NCBI RefSeq assembly: GCF_026262505.1
Contig: NC_067205.1
Coordinates: forward strand, 1,178,001-1,242,000
Source of the DNA: Trichomonas vaginalis G3
Lineage: Eukaryota > Parabasalia > Trichomonadida > Trichomonadidae
DNA: 64,000 bases
Direction of reading: 5' to 3'
The notes below the pieces were generated by a model. That model was given only the letters and a program-made list of their open reading frames with translations, had not been told where the DNA came from and ran no database searches. The translations under genes and the position numbers were made by a program. Shown piece by piece: positions 21,913 to 33,269 of this stretch; position 1 is the stretch's first letter; each line of letters opens with the position of its first letter.

Positions 21913-22863
21913 AGTATTTGTTTTCATTTTTTAATAAATAATTTAGTATATTTGTTTTGTTTTAGAACAAAATGATTATTCAATAACAAGCCGGAGTGAT
22001 ATTATTGAGTAAATTATTAATATATTAATAATAAACTCTATATAAAGTAATTTGTAATGTAGGATATTAGTATTAGTTGACAGAAGCGGAGTTAAATATA
22101 GTTCGATATATAGAATGCCTATAAATATATGAAATTTTCCTAGAAAATGAAGTTTAAATATATCTTTTTGGTATTTCATTTTATGAATTACATAATATGT
22201 AAGATCCAAATGGGCATTCTCGTTTACAAAATGATATATTTTATTTATATTTGAATATGAAATCGTTGTATAAAGGTAACTGCTCGAAAATCCTTGTACA
22301 AACCTTTTTGCAATCATGATAATAATAGGAAATACAAAAAAGAACTTTTATTTCCTAGCATTGTTTTTGAAAACAAAGGAATTAGTTGAAAAATGGAAGG
22401 ATGTAAGAATGTGATATAGATGAGCGTTGTATCTTAGGTATTAATAAGATAAAAATCATGAGAAAATGGACTATTAATCATAAAATCGAAAAATAATATT
22501 TTTATTATTGGATATCATTGGGTATTTCGGAATAAAATCAAGAGATAAAACTAATTCTAATTCGAAAATTGCGAATTCCGGGTAATCTTTTAAAAAAGTA
22601 AAAAATGTTGTCTTTTTGAAGATTTTGATTGAGATATATATAAAAGATATTGTGGTCTATCTATTTTAATTTGTTACGGTATTCTTTATTCAAGAATTGA
22701 GACCCGTAAGAAAATAAAATCGACATAAAAATTATATGAATCAATTTATGTAAGGTATTTCAAAAACTAAAAATAAGAGCAATCGAACAGATTGATTCTT
22801 TATGATCAGGTTCCTTGGGAGATAGTGTGATTAATCAATATATATATGAAAACAAATGAGAAA
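21913..22863. other. AT-rich intergenic DNA before the MULE
   Basis: About 950 bp with no supported gene. A 113-codon minus-strand frame (21976-22317) has random, Ile/Tyr-rich composition and is not credited. Confidence 0.55.
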
Positions 22864-22889
22864 GGGACAAACTATCCAGTGTCACTTTT
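22864..22889 (+). repeat. MULE left terminal inverted repeat
   Basis: 26 bp, starts GGGACAAACTATCC; perfect inverted match to 25533-25558. Confidence 0.95.
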
Positions 22890-23037
22890 CAAAGGAATAA
22901 AAAAATAATAAAGATGAAATAATAACATGAAATCTTATATAAATATAATTTTATCTAAATAGATAAATGAATTAAGCAGTTTACAGTTATATATATTTAA
23001 TGAGAGACAATATCTAGTTCTATGGTAGAAATGACTC

Positions 23038-23645
23038 TTAGACTCAAATAAGTAACACAGATAGAAAGTACTCAGTATAACAATTATATATGTACACTCA
23101 AAGTTAGTCGCTGCTAAAATCTTAACCTTGCATTTCGGGAAAATCTGACTAATGGCTCTTAGACTCAAATAAGTAACACAGATAGAAAGTACTCAGTATA
23201 ACAATTATATATGTACACTCAAAGTTAGTCGCTGCTAAAATCTTAACCTTGCATTTCGGGAAAATCTGACTAATGGCTCTTAGACTCAAATAAGTAACAC
23301 AGATAGAAAGTACTCAGTATAACAATTATATATGTACACTCAAAGTTAGTCGCTGCTAAAATCTTAACCTTGCATTTCGGGAAAATCTGACTAATGGCTC
23401 TTAGACTCAAATAAGTAACACAGATAGAAAGTACTCAGTATAACAATTATATATGTACACTCAAAGTTAGTCGCTGCTAAAATCTTAACCTTGCATTTCG
23501 GGAAAATCTGACTAATGGCTCTTAGACTCAAATAAGTAACACAGATAGAAAGTACTCAGTATAACAATTATATATGTACACTCAAAGTTAGTCGCTGCTA
23601 AAATCTTAACCTTGCATTTCGGGAAAATCTGACAAATGGCTCTTA
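23038..23645. repeat. Five tandem 121-bp repeats inside the MULE
   Basis: Copies of a 121-bp unit begin at 23041, 23162, 23283, 23404 and 23525 (GACTCAAATAAGTAAC) and end at a diverged GACTTG at 23646. Copies are nearly identical. 121 is not a multiple of 3, so the small minus-strand frames over the array are not repeated proteins. Subterminal repeats in MULEs often bind the transposase; here they lie between the left end and the transposase start and may also carry its promoter. Confidence 0.9.
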
Positions 23646-23792
23646 GACTTGTTTTGATAATTAATTCTTCAATTATATTATAATTTATAACAAATTTCCT
23701 CAAACTATCTGTATGTCATTCAATTCCCGGCCACTACATTCAATGATGGACCATTTCCTTCAAATTTTGAAATACCTTATTCAATTTGTTGT

Positions 23793-25475
23793 ATGGAGCC
23801 CGTGATATTCAACACTATGGAGCTCCTCCAGTTTGGTATCCAAGAAGAGATAAAAGCTAGCATGGGCTACTCTCAAAAATGCAGGAAAGAATACTCCACG
23901 ATCGAATACAAATGTAAGTATCCACAATGTCAAGCTAAATTCAAAGTCCGGATAATAGATCAAGATAAATATGAACTACTAATCCACTCTGACTCTCATG
24001 ATCATTCTGCACCTCCGAAATCAACAAAAACAATATCCTCATTATTTGTCAGAAATTATCTTAAACATTACTTTGAAAACAATATGAATCATGCTACAGC
24101 TCAACTTAAGTGTTTCCAAGACTTAAATATTTCATATACAGACGAAGAGTTACTTTCAATATTTGCACAAGGTCCAGATGCATTACGTAAATTTGCTCAA
24201 AGAGCTGAAATTGTTTCCAAACGCTTTAGTTCGGATGAAAAAGTTTCTTTAGCTATCTTTGTCGAATCTGTTCAAGAAAGTTGTCCAGAAGATTTAATTG
24301 AATTTATCTCTGAGCCGGGAAAACTAGTTTTTTTATATGCACCTTTCGAAGCGAAGGCCCTTGGTCACCAAATTTCTACGTTTCACATCGATTCAACGTA
24401 TAAACTTCTAAGGGCTAACATTCCATTATATGCACTCACAGGAAAAACAGAACATACTATTGTTTTTCCTTTTTTGTATTTCTTTATTTCTCCTGACACA
24501 AGCGAAAATATTCAATATTGTGTTTGTCGTTATTTTCAATATATTAATAGAGAACCCGAGATGATAAGTATGGACTGCGCCCCACAAATAGCCGAGGCAA
24601 TTGAGCGAGGTATTCCAAACTGTCATATTCTTTGGTGTGGCGTGCATGTCCTTCGCGCCATATTAAGAAAAGCGGATAAGTTTAAATCACGAGACAATTT
24701 TGAAGAATTTTATAATCTAATGAAATTATTAGTATTCGATACTAAAGAAGAATCTCCCGAGAAAGAACAGAACCAAGAAGAAGAAAATCCTAGAGAGGAA
24801 CCAGCTCAATCTCACTTACTTCAAGCAGAAGAAATTGAAGAAGAGGAACAATATGAAGAAGAATTCATCGAAAATGAATTTCAACCTTCTCAAATCTTTT
24901 TACCACGAGAATCTTCTGATGATCCAAACGATTCTGAATTTATTCCAGAAGAAGAAACGTTTGAAACAAGTGAAGAAGTTCCAGAGCACCTCACTCAAGA
25001 AGAAGCTGCAGACCTAGATGCAGTTTATGATCGAATTCTTGAAATTCTTTCCACTGAACCGAAAGCCCAAAAGTACTTCGATAGGCAATGGAGGCATCAT
25101 TTAGATCGTTGGAATAAGCGCTATCGCAACGGAGGTGACGCGACTAATAACGTCAGTGAGTCACATTTCAAAGTTCTCAAGCATTCTTATTTCCCAGAGA
25201 GAAGGAATATTCGATTAGACGATTTTGTTGTTGAATTATACACAACGGTTGTTCCAGCATTATTGATTAAATTTAAAGTTCAATTAATCAATAGTGATAA
25301 AGTTGTTCGTATATTACGAAAAGCTAATGACCATGAACAAATATTGGAAAACAAAAAAGTCGAATGTTTGAAAATGCTTGAAGCAATATATTCAAGTTTG
25401 CAACAAGGATCAATAGATTCAAATCTTGTTTATTGTACTTTAAAGGTACTTTTAAAAAAGAAACAATTAATGTAA
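23793..25475 (+). CDS. MULE transposase (560 aa, DDE, zinc finger)
   Basis: Cuts and moves the surrounding element. N-terminal C2H2-type zinc finger of the WRKY-GCM1/FLYWCH kind: C41, C46, H69, H71. The DDE core has D200 in FHIDSTYKL, D261 in SMDCAPQIAEAI, the MULE-type CxxH (C282, H285, CGVH) and E456 in NNVSESHFKVLK. A long acidic Glu-rich insert (about 315-410) lies between the second Asp and the Glu, where MULE transposases often carry an insertion. All catalytic residues are present and the frame is whole. It starts 150 bp after the 121-bp array and stops 58 bp before the right end, which fits a one-gene transposon. A second Met at residue 9 is an alternative start. Confidence 0.9.
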   Translation: MEPVIFNTMELLQFGIQEEIKASMGYSQKCRKEYSTIEYKCKYPQCQAKFKVRIIDQDKYELLIHSDSHDHSAPPKSTKTISSLFVRNYLKHYFENNMNHATAQLKCFQDLNISYTDEELLSIFAQGPDALRKFAQRAEIVSKRFSSDEKVSLAIFVESVQESCPEDLIEFISEPGKLVFLYAPFEAKALGHQISTFHIDSTYKLLRANIPLYALTGKTEHTIVFPFLYFFISPDTSENIQYCVCRYFQYINREPEMISMDCAPQIAEAIERGIPNCHILWCGVHVLRAILRKADKFKSRDNFEEFYNLMKLLVFDTKEESPEKEQNQEEENPREEPAQSHLLQAEEIEEEEQYEEEFIENEFQPSQIFLPRESSDDPNDSEFIPEEETFETSEEVPEHLTQEEAADLDAVYDRILEILSTEPKAQKYFDRQWRHHLDRWNKRYRNGGDATNNVSESHFKVLKHSYFPERRNIRLDDFVVELYTTVVPALLIKFKVQLINSDKVVRILRKANDHEQILENKKVECLKMLEAIYSSLQQGSIDSNLVYCTLKVLLKKKQLM

Positions 25476-25532
25476 AAGATTCAAATAATTTTTTATTATT
25501 ATTTTATTAATTTTTTAAAATAAGGTTAATAA

Positions 25533-25558
25533 AAAAGTGACACTGGATAGTTTGTCCC
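25533..25558 (-). repeat. MULE right terminal inverted repeat
   Basis: 26 bp, ends GGATAGTTTGTCCC; exact reverse complement of 22864-22889. Confidence 0.95.
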
Positions 25559-26108
25559 ACACTCAAAACAAATTGATTAAATCTAAATCACGGCTGAAAT
25601 TGAAGCCATGACATAAATTTATCGAAATTTGGATTCTTGTTTCCATATTGGGCATTTCTAGCAGAAAAATAATGAAAAAATAAGTGGGTATGAAGAGAGG
25701 GATATAAGATTTGAAATTTGTGAGGAAATTCAAAAAATAAAATATTGAATTGACGTCTAAATTGTTACTTTTAAAAATATTAAAATCGTTAGTTTTGATA
25801 AGAATAGAGTATGGTATTTATCGGAATTCAATTTAAATTGAAAACCAAAAACTAAATCGAATTTAAGAAAGTTGAAAGATATATAGTTTTATTTATGTTT
25901 ATGATCGAAAGTATTTTATTACGGGTTCATTTGAATAGGAGTTTTTCTTTTAAAATTAATCGTTTTTTAATTCAATGAAATATTTGTAAATGCCGATATT
26001 TAGGTTCTAAAGTTGGAAATATATCTTTTATTAAACTTTTGATTATTATCGTTAATTTTCATATTGTTTTATTTTGAATGATTTATAAATATCTTGTAAT
26101 ATATTTAA
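25559..26108. other. AT-rich intergenic DNA
   Basis: No gene or repeat recognised between the MULE and the first TTAA-flanked element. Confidence 0.55.
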
Positions 26109-27160
26109 GGGTTTCGTTTTGCGAAAAAAACGTACAATACGCAATTTCGCTAAAAAAAACATTTAGCTAGCAATTTCGACCTTTGACTCCACTCAAGACG
26201 TCACTTTTTTAATTTTGCGGTATCATATTTTTGGAAAATCTTTATGAATATTATATAAAAAGTCTCTTTAATATCTATATTTCATATTTTTATCGATTTT
26301 TAAAGTTTTTGCGAAAAGTATTCAATTATTTTTGCTATTTGGTCGGATAAATGTCAGATTTGCGACATTTTCTGATATGATATTCAGATTCTACGTTGAT
26401 AATAATGCTTATAGAACCCTCTTGCTATTGTGTCAAAATTGCTAAACCGATAGCAAAAATATCTCGCAATATCAAAATTGAGATATTGAGTGAATTATGC
26501 ATTATAGAGATTAAAAATCTGATTTGTGAAAACATCTCATCAGTTTCTAGCTAATTCAAAAATCTTTACTATCTTATTCGATTAAAATGAAAAGGGAATA
26601 GTTTCATTATGCTTTAAATGACAGCCTTATAATATAATCATAGTTTTCGCTCAATATGCAGCATTTTTTTTTCGAAATCTATGGTCAATATCCTAAATAC
26701 TGATTGCTTTGCATTCATATCTCTTACATTTTCTATACCCACATCACTATTCATTGCTATTCCTATCTTTTTCATTTTTGTTTGTTTCTCATAATTTCTC
26801 AAAAAACATGATAACTTGATATTTGTAAATATCATACTTTATAACGTAAATAAGAACTTGACCTATTAAGAAAAGCAGTAATGAAAAGAAAATCTGAAAT
26901 TCATAAAAATTACAAGTTTCTGATGACAATTAGCTTAATTAAACCAGGTACAAGATTATATAATTGTATTTTCTATCCAATTATCCATATAATATCTTAT
27001 CCAGAAAAAATAACTTGATCAATACCAAATGATTTTTTAACTAGTAAATAAAGTATTTTCTTTACACACACATTGTATATCATAGTTTTTTTTTTTGGTT
27101 TCGCAAAACATCCAAAAACAAATATGCTATAAAAGTGACAATTTTAGCAAAACGAAACCC
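26109..27160. mobile_element. Non-autonomous DNA element with TTAA flanks, 1.05 kb
   Basis: Inverted ends GGGTTTCGTTTTGC (26109-26122) and GCAAAACGAAACCC (27147-27160), perfect over 14 bp. TTAA lies directly outside both ends (26105-26108 and 27161-27164). Read differently, an 11-bp duplication TAATATATTTA flanks an end one base longer, so the duplication length is uncertain. There is no transposase frame inside; several CGCAATTTCG-like words recur near the left end. A deletion derivative or MITE; TTAA would suggest the piggyBac type, though piggyBac ends usually start CCC. Confidence 0.7.
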
Positions 27161-27164
27161 TTAA

Positions 27165-27897
27165 TATATTTAAAATTTCTTCTCAAAATCAAATTCAATA
27201 CAAAATCATTAAGAAATTCTGAGCTTATTTCAAATATTTTGAGATAAAGATTTTCTTTATAGTGAATGACAATCAAAATAAATCTTTTTGTAAAAGTTAA
27301 TTTTATATATGCTACATGGCGTTTCTTCAGGTGCACTTAAATTCAGAATTCTTGATTGAACGTCGAAAATAATTTTCATCAAGCAGCAAAATACAAGAAA
27401 CAATGCGTTGTAAGAGATTTTCGGCCATATTAACGTGTTGTGAGTGATATTTCAAAACAGGGAAAGATTTATAATTATTTTTGCGAATATCAAGGAAAAT
27501 AGATTTTCAAAATGGTTTCTTGTATTTAGAAAAGCACATGTTTTTTGAATTATGCTCATTTTCATCTACAATTTCAAATGAAACAATAGAAAGCAATAAA
27601 TATGTATTAAATAAAGCAACGATAAAATTAAACTTTTATTGAATTACTGAACTTAAAACTGTTTCGAGAAAAAGAAATAAAAAAAAATAATCTTCCTTTT
27701 TGCAAAAAGGAGAATTTTGTAGTCTTATAGTTGTAAAACGATAAAGCTGTGATCAATACAGGTGTGCTCAATTTCGACGAATATCTTAGTTGAACGTTTA
27801 GTATTTCAATAAGTTTCAAATCGAAAAAAATAAAATGTAATCTAAACGTATTTTAAAAAGAATGTAAGATGTGAATTCGTATGTATCGGTAAGTGGA
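27165..27897. other. AT-rich intergenic DNA
   Basis: No supported gene; short Lys/Ile/Phe-rich frames only. Confidence 0.55.
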
Positions 27898-27901
27898 TTA
27901 A

Positions 27902-28944
27902 GGGTGCACCCGCATGTACGTTTATTTGAGAGGAGGAGGATTACCCTCTCAATTTTGAAAGCTTCGTTAACTTAATATCTCGATGAATATTGGATTAAAA
28001 TTGAATTTGCCCATACCAATATATCTGATACAATATCCTTAAGTTTTACTAAAAAGAATTTTTTAAAATCCTTGCAGATTCGGGGATTTTTAAATTTTTT
28101 GATTTTTTTCGAAAAATTTTTCGGAAAAAAAAATATTTTCAGAAGAGCCTTAACGGCTAAGTTTTATGTTTAATGTTGAGTATCAAAAAGAATGGGCATC
28201 TGATATAGCCATCATATATCCCAGAAGCAAATAAAAATTCTGACTTTTTAAGCATAAAAAATGAAATTTTATTTTTTGCAAAAAACAGGCCACCCGAATG
28301 TACGTTTATTTGAGAGGAGGAGGATTAAATTTTTGAAAGCACTAAAATTTGTAAATATTCTAGTTATATAATAATATGCATTATTTTAAAAAATAAAAAT
28401 TAAAGCACGTTAAAATCTTTTTTGATGAATTTTTACAAAAGCTACTCAGGATAATGCAAGATATGAGTAGTTAAACATAAATTTCAAATCAGATTTTACT
28501 TATAATAAATATTTTAAATTTCCGAAAATTAAGTTCAGATCGACTCTATACGTAGTAAATACTAAATAAGGTGCCAAAAACCTATTAAACAGTATCAAAA
28601 CTATCAAGATTGTAATGTTTTTGAAGAAAAATTTATAGAATTATGGACTTCAAACAGATATTATGTAAATAAAAATAATATAATGAATTTATTTATTCGT
28701 ATAATAGCAGTAATAAGTCGATTATTCACTTCTACTTCTGAGATTTGAATTTAATTTCGACAGAAAAAGAGATTCAAGAGGAAAATACTAGGGGATACAA
28801 ACAGCCACCATGACAGGATTATTATGGAGCCAAGTTGTATTTTTTGATATTTTTAGAGTTTTCCTACCTATTTAGGTACCAAGTTATTGCTTAAAAATTA
28901 AGGTTCTAAATTCTGAAGTTTACATGATCCTCCCAGGCGCACCC
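27902..28944. mobile_element. Second TTAA-flanked non-autonomous element, 1.04 kb
   Basis: Left end GGGTGCACC (27902) and right end GGCGCACCC (28936-28944) are inverted copies with one mismatch, and TTAA sits outside both (27898-27901, 28945-28948). Inside, GTACGTTTATTTGAGAGG plus GAGGAGGATTA occurs twice in direct order (about 27917 and 28297), and GGAGGATCATGTA-like sequence is inverted near the right end. Same size and same flank as the 26109 element, but a different end sequence, so a sister family is likely. No coding capacity. Confidence 0.6.
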
Positions 28945-28948
28945 TTAA

Positions 28949-30440
28949 CCGTCTTGAAGAGTTTGGAAAATTGCTAATGGCTTACGAGAATTGTTAATAC
29001 AGATATGAAATTTGTATTGATGGTATATTTTGAGTATAGTTTTGGTACTGTATCTCATAAAAATTAAGTAAACGATATGAAAATAAAAATCATTACGATG
29101 TTAGTCTAACAACAACAAAATTTTGTGCGAGTAACTTGATTGTAAGATAGATATTATCTAATATTTGCTCAAAGGAATACGAAAAATAACGCAAATGATT
29201 AATCTGTATACAAGAACGTAATTTTGTGCATATCTGAATACTACTAAACGAAAATCATAAAAAGTAAATGGTTGTGTAAAAATTCGGAAATTTGTAAATT
29301 AATTGAGGAACATAGAACACTAAGGAGAGATAATTTATGTTCTTTTTGAAGGAAAGTAGTTAGATAGAAATGTTCTAATGTCTCATTCAAAATCAAGACT
29401 TAAACTGAAATTACGTTGCAATCTTATCCTTCTAGGTGAAAAAAATTGGAATGAGGAATGAATTACTTGGATATATGGAATTGGGTTGTAAAGTCCCTCG
29501 AGACGAATGAAGAGAAATATGAATGTTCTGGATTCGATATGGGAAAAAAAGTGATTTTAAAAAAGTATTTTTATTCTGTTTTTATAATCAACGACAACAA
29601 GATAACGACCAGAATTGTTCTCATTATGCTCAGCATATGAAACATAGTAATAGTGTGTATGGGCTCATAGAATGACTTCTGTTTAATTTCGATAAAAGAT
29701 TATCAGTTTGTTAGATATCCTTACTTTGCTTATCAATAAGGGAATTGAATTGTATTATGAAAATAAAACGAATCTGATCGCTCAAGAAGAGCAAAATTCG
29801 ATGATAAGAAAGGAAATTATTTATTAATAAAACTGCTTTCAGGAATACTTTGAAGCACCATTTTTGCGTTTTTCCCTTACGACCGCACAAAAATCATGCA
29901 ATAATAAGGATCTTTAATTTAAGAAAAAATAGAATTAGGTAAATAAATCGTTAGATCCTCAATCACATCAAGCATTCCTTCTTACGATAAGATTGTGGAA
30001 TCGTTTGCAGTGTATGATAGTTGGATTACAGTTAAATTGAAAGAAATTTTGATAATTTTCCAAAGTTAAGTATAGTATGTTCAAATATATTAGAATTTAA
30101 AAAGTTGCAAACCGCTTAACTGTAAACAATCGATATTAAGTGCTTGAAGAAAATCGATATCAATATTTAAATTTTTCGGGTGTTTTTTGACTGAAAGCTA
30201 TTGCCTTGGGTTAAGGAAGTCAATTTGGAAAATTGTTTTCACTTTAGGAGAATATAATTTTCCATTTGGAAAATTTAAAAAGTGAGGCGCGCAGGATTCG
30301 AACTTTTTTTAAAAGTTGATTTAAATGAATTTTAGTGTGGAATATAAGGATAATATCATATTTAAAATAAGAATATACTAGTTTAGGTGGTATTAATTTT
30401 TTCGATAAATTTGAGAGTATGTACGTTTAGGGCATGAAAA
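28949..30440. other. AT-rich intergenic DNA
   Basis: No supported gene. A GTTCGAATCC word on the minus strand near 30293-30302 looks like a tRNA T-loop but has no tRNA around it. Confidence 0.55.
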
Positions 30441-30527
30441 GTGTCAATTCGCTCAGCGAAAGCTGAGCTAGCTTCGTTCTCGAAAGAATAAGGAAGGAGT
30501 GAAGGAGAATGATACAGAAGTTGACAC
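30441..30527 (+). ncRNA. Candidate structured RNA or hairpin element, 87 nt
   Basis: GTGTCAATTC (30441-30450) pairs with GAAGTTGACAC (30517-30527) with one bulge. Inside are GCTCAGC-GAAA-GCTGAGC (30451-30468), a perfect 7-bp stem capped by a GNRA-type GAAA loop, and TTCT-CGAA-AGAA (30478-30489). Together they make a closed multibranch fold, in DNA that is otherwise featureless and AT-rich. It resembles no RNA family I know; there is no hammerhead, tRNA or snoRNA core. Structure is inferred from the sequence only and may be chance. Confidence 0.35.
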
Positions 30528-32528
30528 ATTCATATCATTTCAACAAATTTTGATCAAATTGAAATTCAATAAAATTCAATTCAATTCATATCCTTCAGTC
30601 AGTACATTGATATCCTTCTGCATCACAATGATAACTCGGGCATCAATAGTTCTACAACTAACTCAGAAAAAACAAGATTATTACTTCCTGCTTACAGCTT
30701 TTAAAAAGTTTCGATGATAAAAATCACTCTACTCTCGTTTATCGACATATGGTGATAGTAGGTAAACATATTCTTATCGATATTAATAAAATATTTGTAC
30801 GAAAATCTTATCCAATTAGAGAGTTATTCATAAAGTATATGATAATTATAATTACTTTATCTTTGTTTTATCTTTGAATAAACAATTTAATTTAATTTGC
30901 ATAATATTTTTTGGTTGAAAGACAGGAAACTTAGTTGAGTTTGTATTATTTTTATCGTTTAATTCATCGTATCAGTGAGTGATACAGATATTTAAGATAT
31001 TTAGAAAAAAATTATTAATTTGATTAACAAATTTTAATCAAAATAGCAAAAATCTATTTGATAGCTGTAAACAAACAATAATTTTTATTTCAAGCAAAAT
31101 CACTTATTTTCATCTAAACGTATAAAATTGTCAATTTTATGAAAATAAATTGAAAATCTCATGAAATGTAAAGGAGAGTAATATTTTTCAATTTTCTTTT
31201 TTTCTTTGTCTCAAATATTTTCTGTTGGGAATTTTCTTGTTATCAAAAAATAATTTTAATATTTGTTTATTTCATTACATACAATAAAATTTTAAAAACT
31301 CTATTTCTTCTCAAGAAAATTTTTTCCTTCATATGAAGAAACATTTTGTTCTCCATTTGATACTGAGTCTAAATCTCGATTTTTGAATTTTCTTCTTTCC
31401 AAATTTCTTTTTTCCAAATTAGAAGTTTAATTCAAATTTTCAATAGTTTATATATTTTCTCAAACCGTCTCAGATTTTCTCACTTTTTAGGGATTTTCTC
31501 TCAAAATATACAAAAATAGTAATATCAATACATGTGTCTAATATACTTTAAAACCATCGTGACAAAATTCAAAAACGAAGAGTTCTTCTCTCCAAATTTT
31601 TTTCAAAATCAAAAAAATGAGATAAAAAAGTACGTTTGGAAAATTCATTTTTAGAATTTTAGGAATTTTCTCACTTTTCTTCCAAATTGACATCCTTACT
31701 TGGGTATCTAGAATGAAGTTTTCCTTGATGATTTTTTCCAAATTTTTTCATTTTGGAAAACGCCAAATCAAATTTCTAGAAATTGAAAACGTTTTTTACA
31801 ATTCTCGATTTTTTTTGGAAAATTGAGGTTAAAAATTTTGAAAATTCAAAATTAATAGAGGAACAAAGAGATTTTATTGTTTTTAAAATCCACAGATACA
31901 TTTTATTTTTATCAAATTATATATTTATCCTAAAATATGTCAATAATAGAACAAATTTGTATTACTATTTTAATGTTGGAACTTTGTGACAATATTCGAA
32001 TCAACGAAAACTGATTAAAATACATGTACATAATAAATTTATATATATTATTAAGGCAAGAAAGTGATATAACGATTTTACAGGATCAAATTAAGGAATT
32101 GTTTCATATGTTTCAAAAACTTAGTAAATCTCTGGAAGTTAATCAACAAAATCAGGATTTTATTCAAAGGTAAGTTAGAGATATATATTATGTTTGTATT
32201 TCGATAATAAATCTAAATTAAATGCGCATTAAATTTGCGTATTTAGATCTCTTATCATAGGCTTCTGATCAGTTAGTGACATTTGGAGTTGTGAGAGCTA
32301 CGTAGGGTCTGTATCTCATAATCAAACAAAAGTTATGCTAAGATCTTTGAGATTTTTATTACCAAGCAGTATGTATAGTATTATAATATTATGACTTGCC
32401 AATCTGCTGTTTCAGTATTGATTTAAATTCTATTAAGATAAAATCGTTATTGGATTATCATTGGCTATGTATGGGATTGCTACTGTTGTAATATTTTGAA
32501 AATATAACGGTATAAACTTTAATACAAG
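30528..32528. other. AT-rich intergenic DNA with one dispersed 36-bp repeat
   Basis: No supported gene. A 36-bp word at 31665-31700 (centre TTCTTCCAAATTGACATCC) is repeated exactly at 32862-32897, inside the inverted-repeat element to the right, so this may be a broken relative of that element. Confidence 0.5.
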
Positions 32529-33269
32529 ATATTGTTTCATATTAAGTTCTGTCAAAATGTAAGCTATTGAATTTTTTGAGAGGGAAATAATCATCGAGGA
32601 AGTAAAAAGTGACGCTTTAGGAAATATTATTAGAAATATGATAATAAATATATTTGGAAAAAATATGTTTTTTTCAAAAATTGAAATGTTCATAGAATAT
32701 TTTGAAATATGTAGGGAATTGAATTCGCTAATATATGATAAACAGGATTTTTAAATTTCAAGGAAAAATAGCTTTTGTGAATACTTTTGAGAACTCTTCT
32801 CAAAGATCATGATTCAAATATATTAAGGAGCCAAAATATTAGAGATGAGTTCACAATCAAAATTTTCTCACTTTTCTTCCAAATTGACATCCTTACTCAC
32901 CACTTTCAAGTTTTTCATACATATATCTTACCCATTCATTTGGAATACGAGGTCTCGAGTTTTCGTTCATTTTTTTTACTTTACAAAACTGTTTATTTTT
33001 CAGAATTTTTAAATTTGAAAAAATCCATTCTATATCTGATAAATAATATATTATTTTTCAATCAAAATATTTTGATTATCATCTCAAAAGTGTTCTCAAA
33101 ACCTAGTTTTTCTTATTTTGGATAATCTTAATATTTATATTATTATAAACTAATTGAACACCATATGTTTTTGTATACTTTTACAAAAAAATTGATAGAT
33201 TTGTGATACTTCCCCCGACGATAGAATTGAATAGCTTACATTTTGACAGAACTTAATATGGAACAATAT
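32529..33269. repeat. 740-bp element bounded by about 45-bp inverted repeats
   Basis: Left arm 32529-32574 (contains AAGTTCTGTCAAAATGTAAG) and right arm 33225-33269 (its inverted copy) match over about 45 bp with only a few differences. The interior has no credible gene. It could be a MITE with long inverted ends or a decayed transposon; no clear target duplication was seen. Confidence 0.6.

Larger units (their letters stand above)
22864..25558 (+). mobile_element. Mutator-like element (MULE), complete
   Basis: 2.7 kb DNA transposon with perfect 26-bp terminal inverted repeats: 22864-22889 (starts GGGACAAACTATCC, ends CACTTTT) and its exact reverse complement at 25533-25558. It contains one intact transposase gene and a 5 x 121-bp tandem array in the 5' part. 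Perfect ends and an open 560-aa frame imply a recent, perhaps still active copy. The flanks (GAGAAA left, ACACTC right) show no clear 9-bp target duplication, which is odd for a recent MULE; an end may have been rearranged. Confidence 0.9.

Noticed and set aside
23041-23645. Possible CRISPR-like array
   Set aside because: Units are contiguous 121-bp copies with no unique spacers, inside a eukaryotic DNA transposon.
22935-23703. Minus-strand frames over the 121-bp array
   Set aside because: The repeat period is not a multiple of 3, so these frames are chance openings in repeated DNA.
22855-25567. 9-bp target-site duplication around the MULE
   Set aside because: The bases next to the two ends (ATGAGAAA and ACACTCAAA) do not match beyond a few A residues.
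30282-30310. tRNA T-loop-like GTTCGAATCC on the minus strand
   Set aside because: The T-stem does not pair and there is no acceptor, D-arm or anticodon arm nearby; at most a tRNA scrap.
26638-33125. Several frames of 60-112 codons (for example 32433-32693 and 32787-33125)
   Set aside because: Ile/Phe/Lys/Asn-rich random composition, no motifs, no initiator-like signal, partly inside repeat elements.
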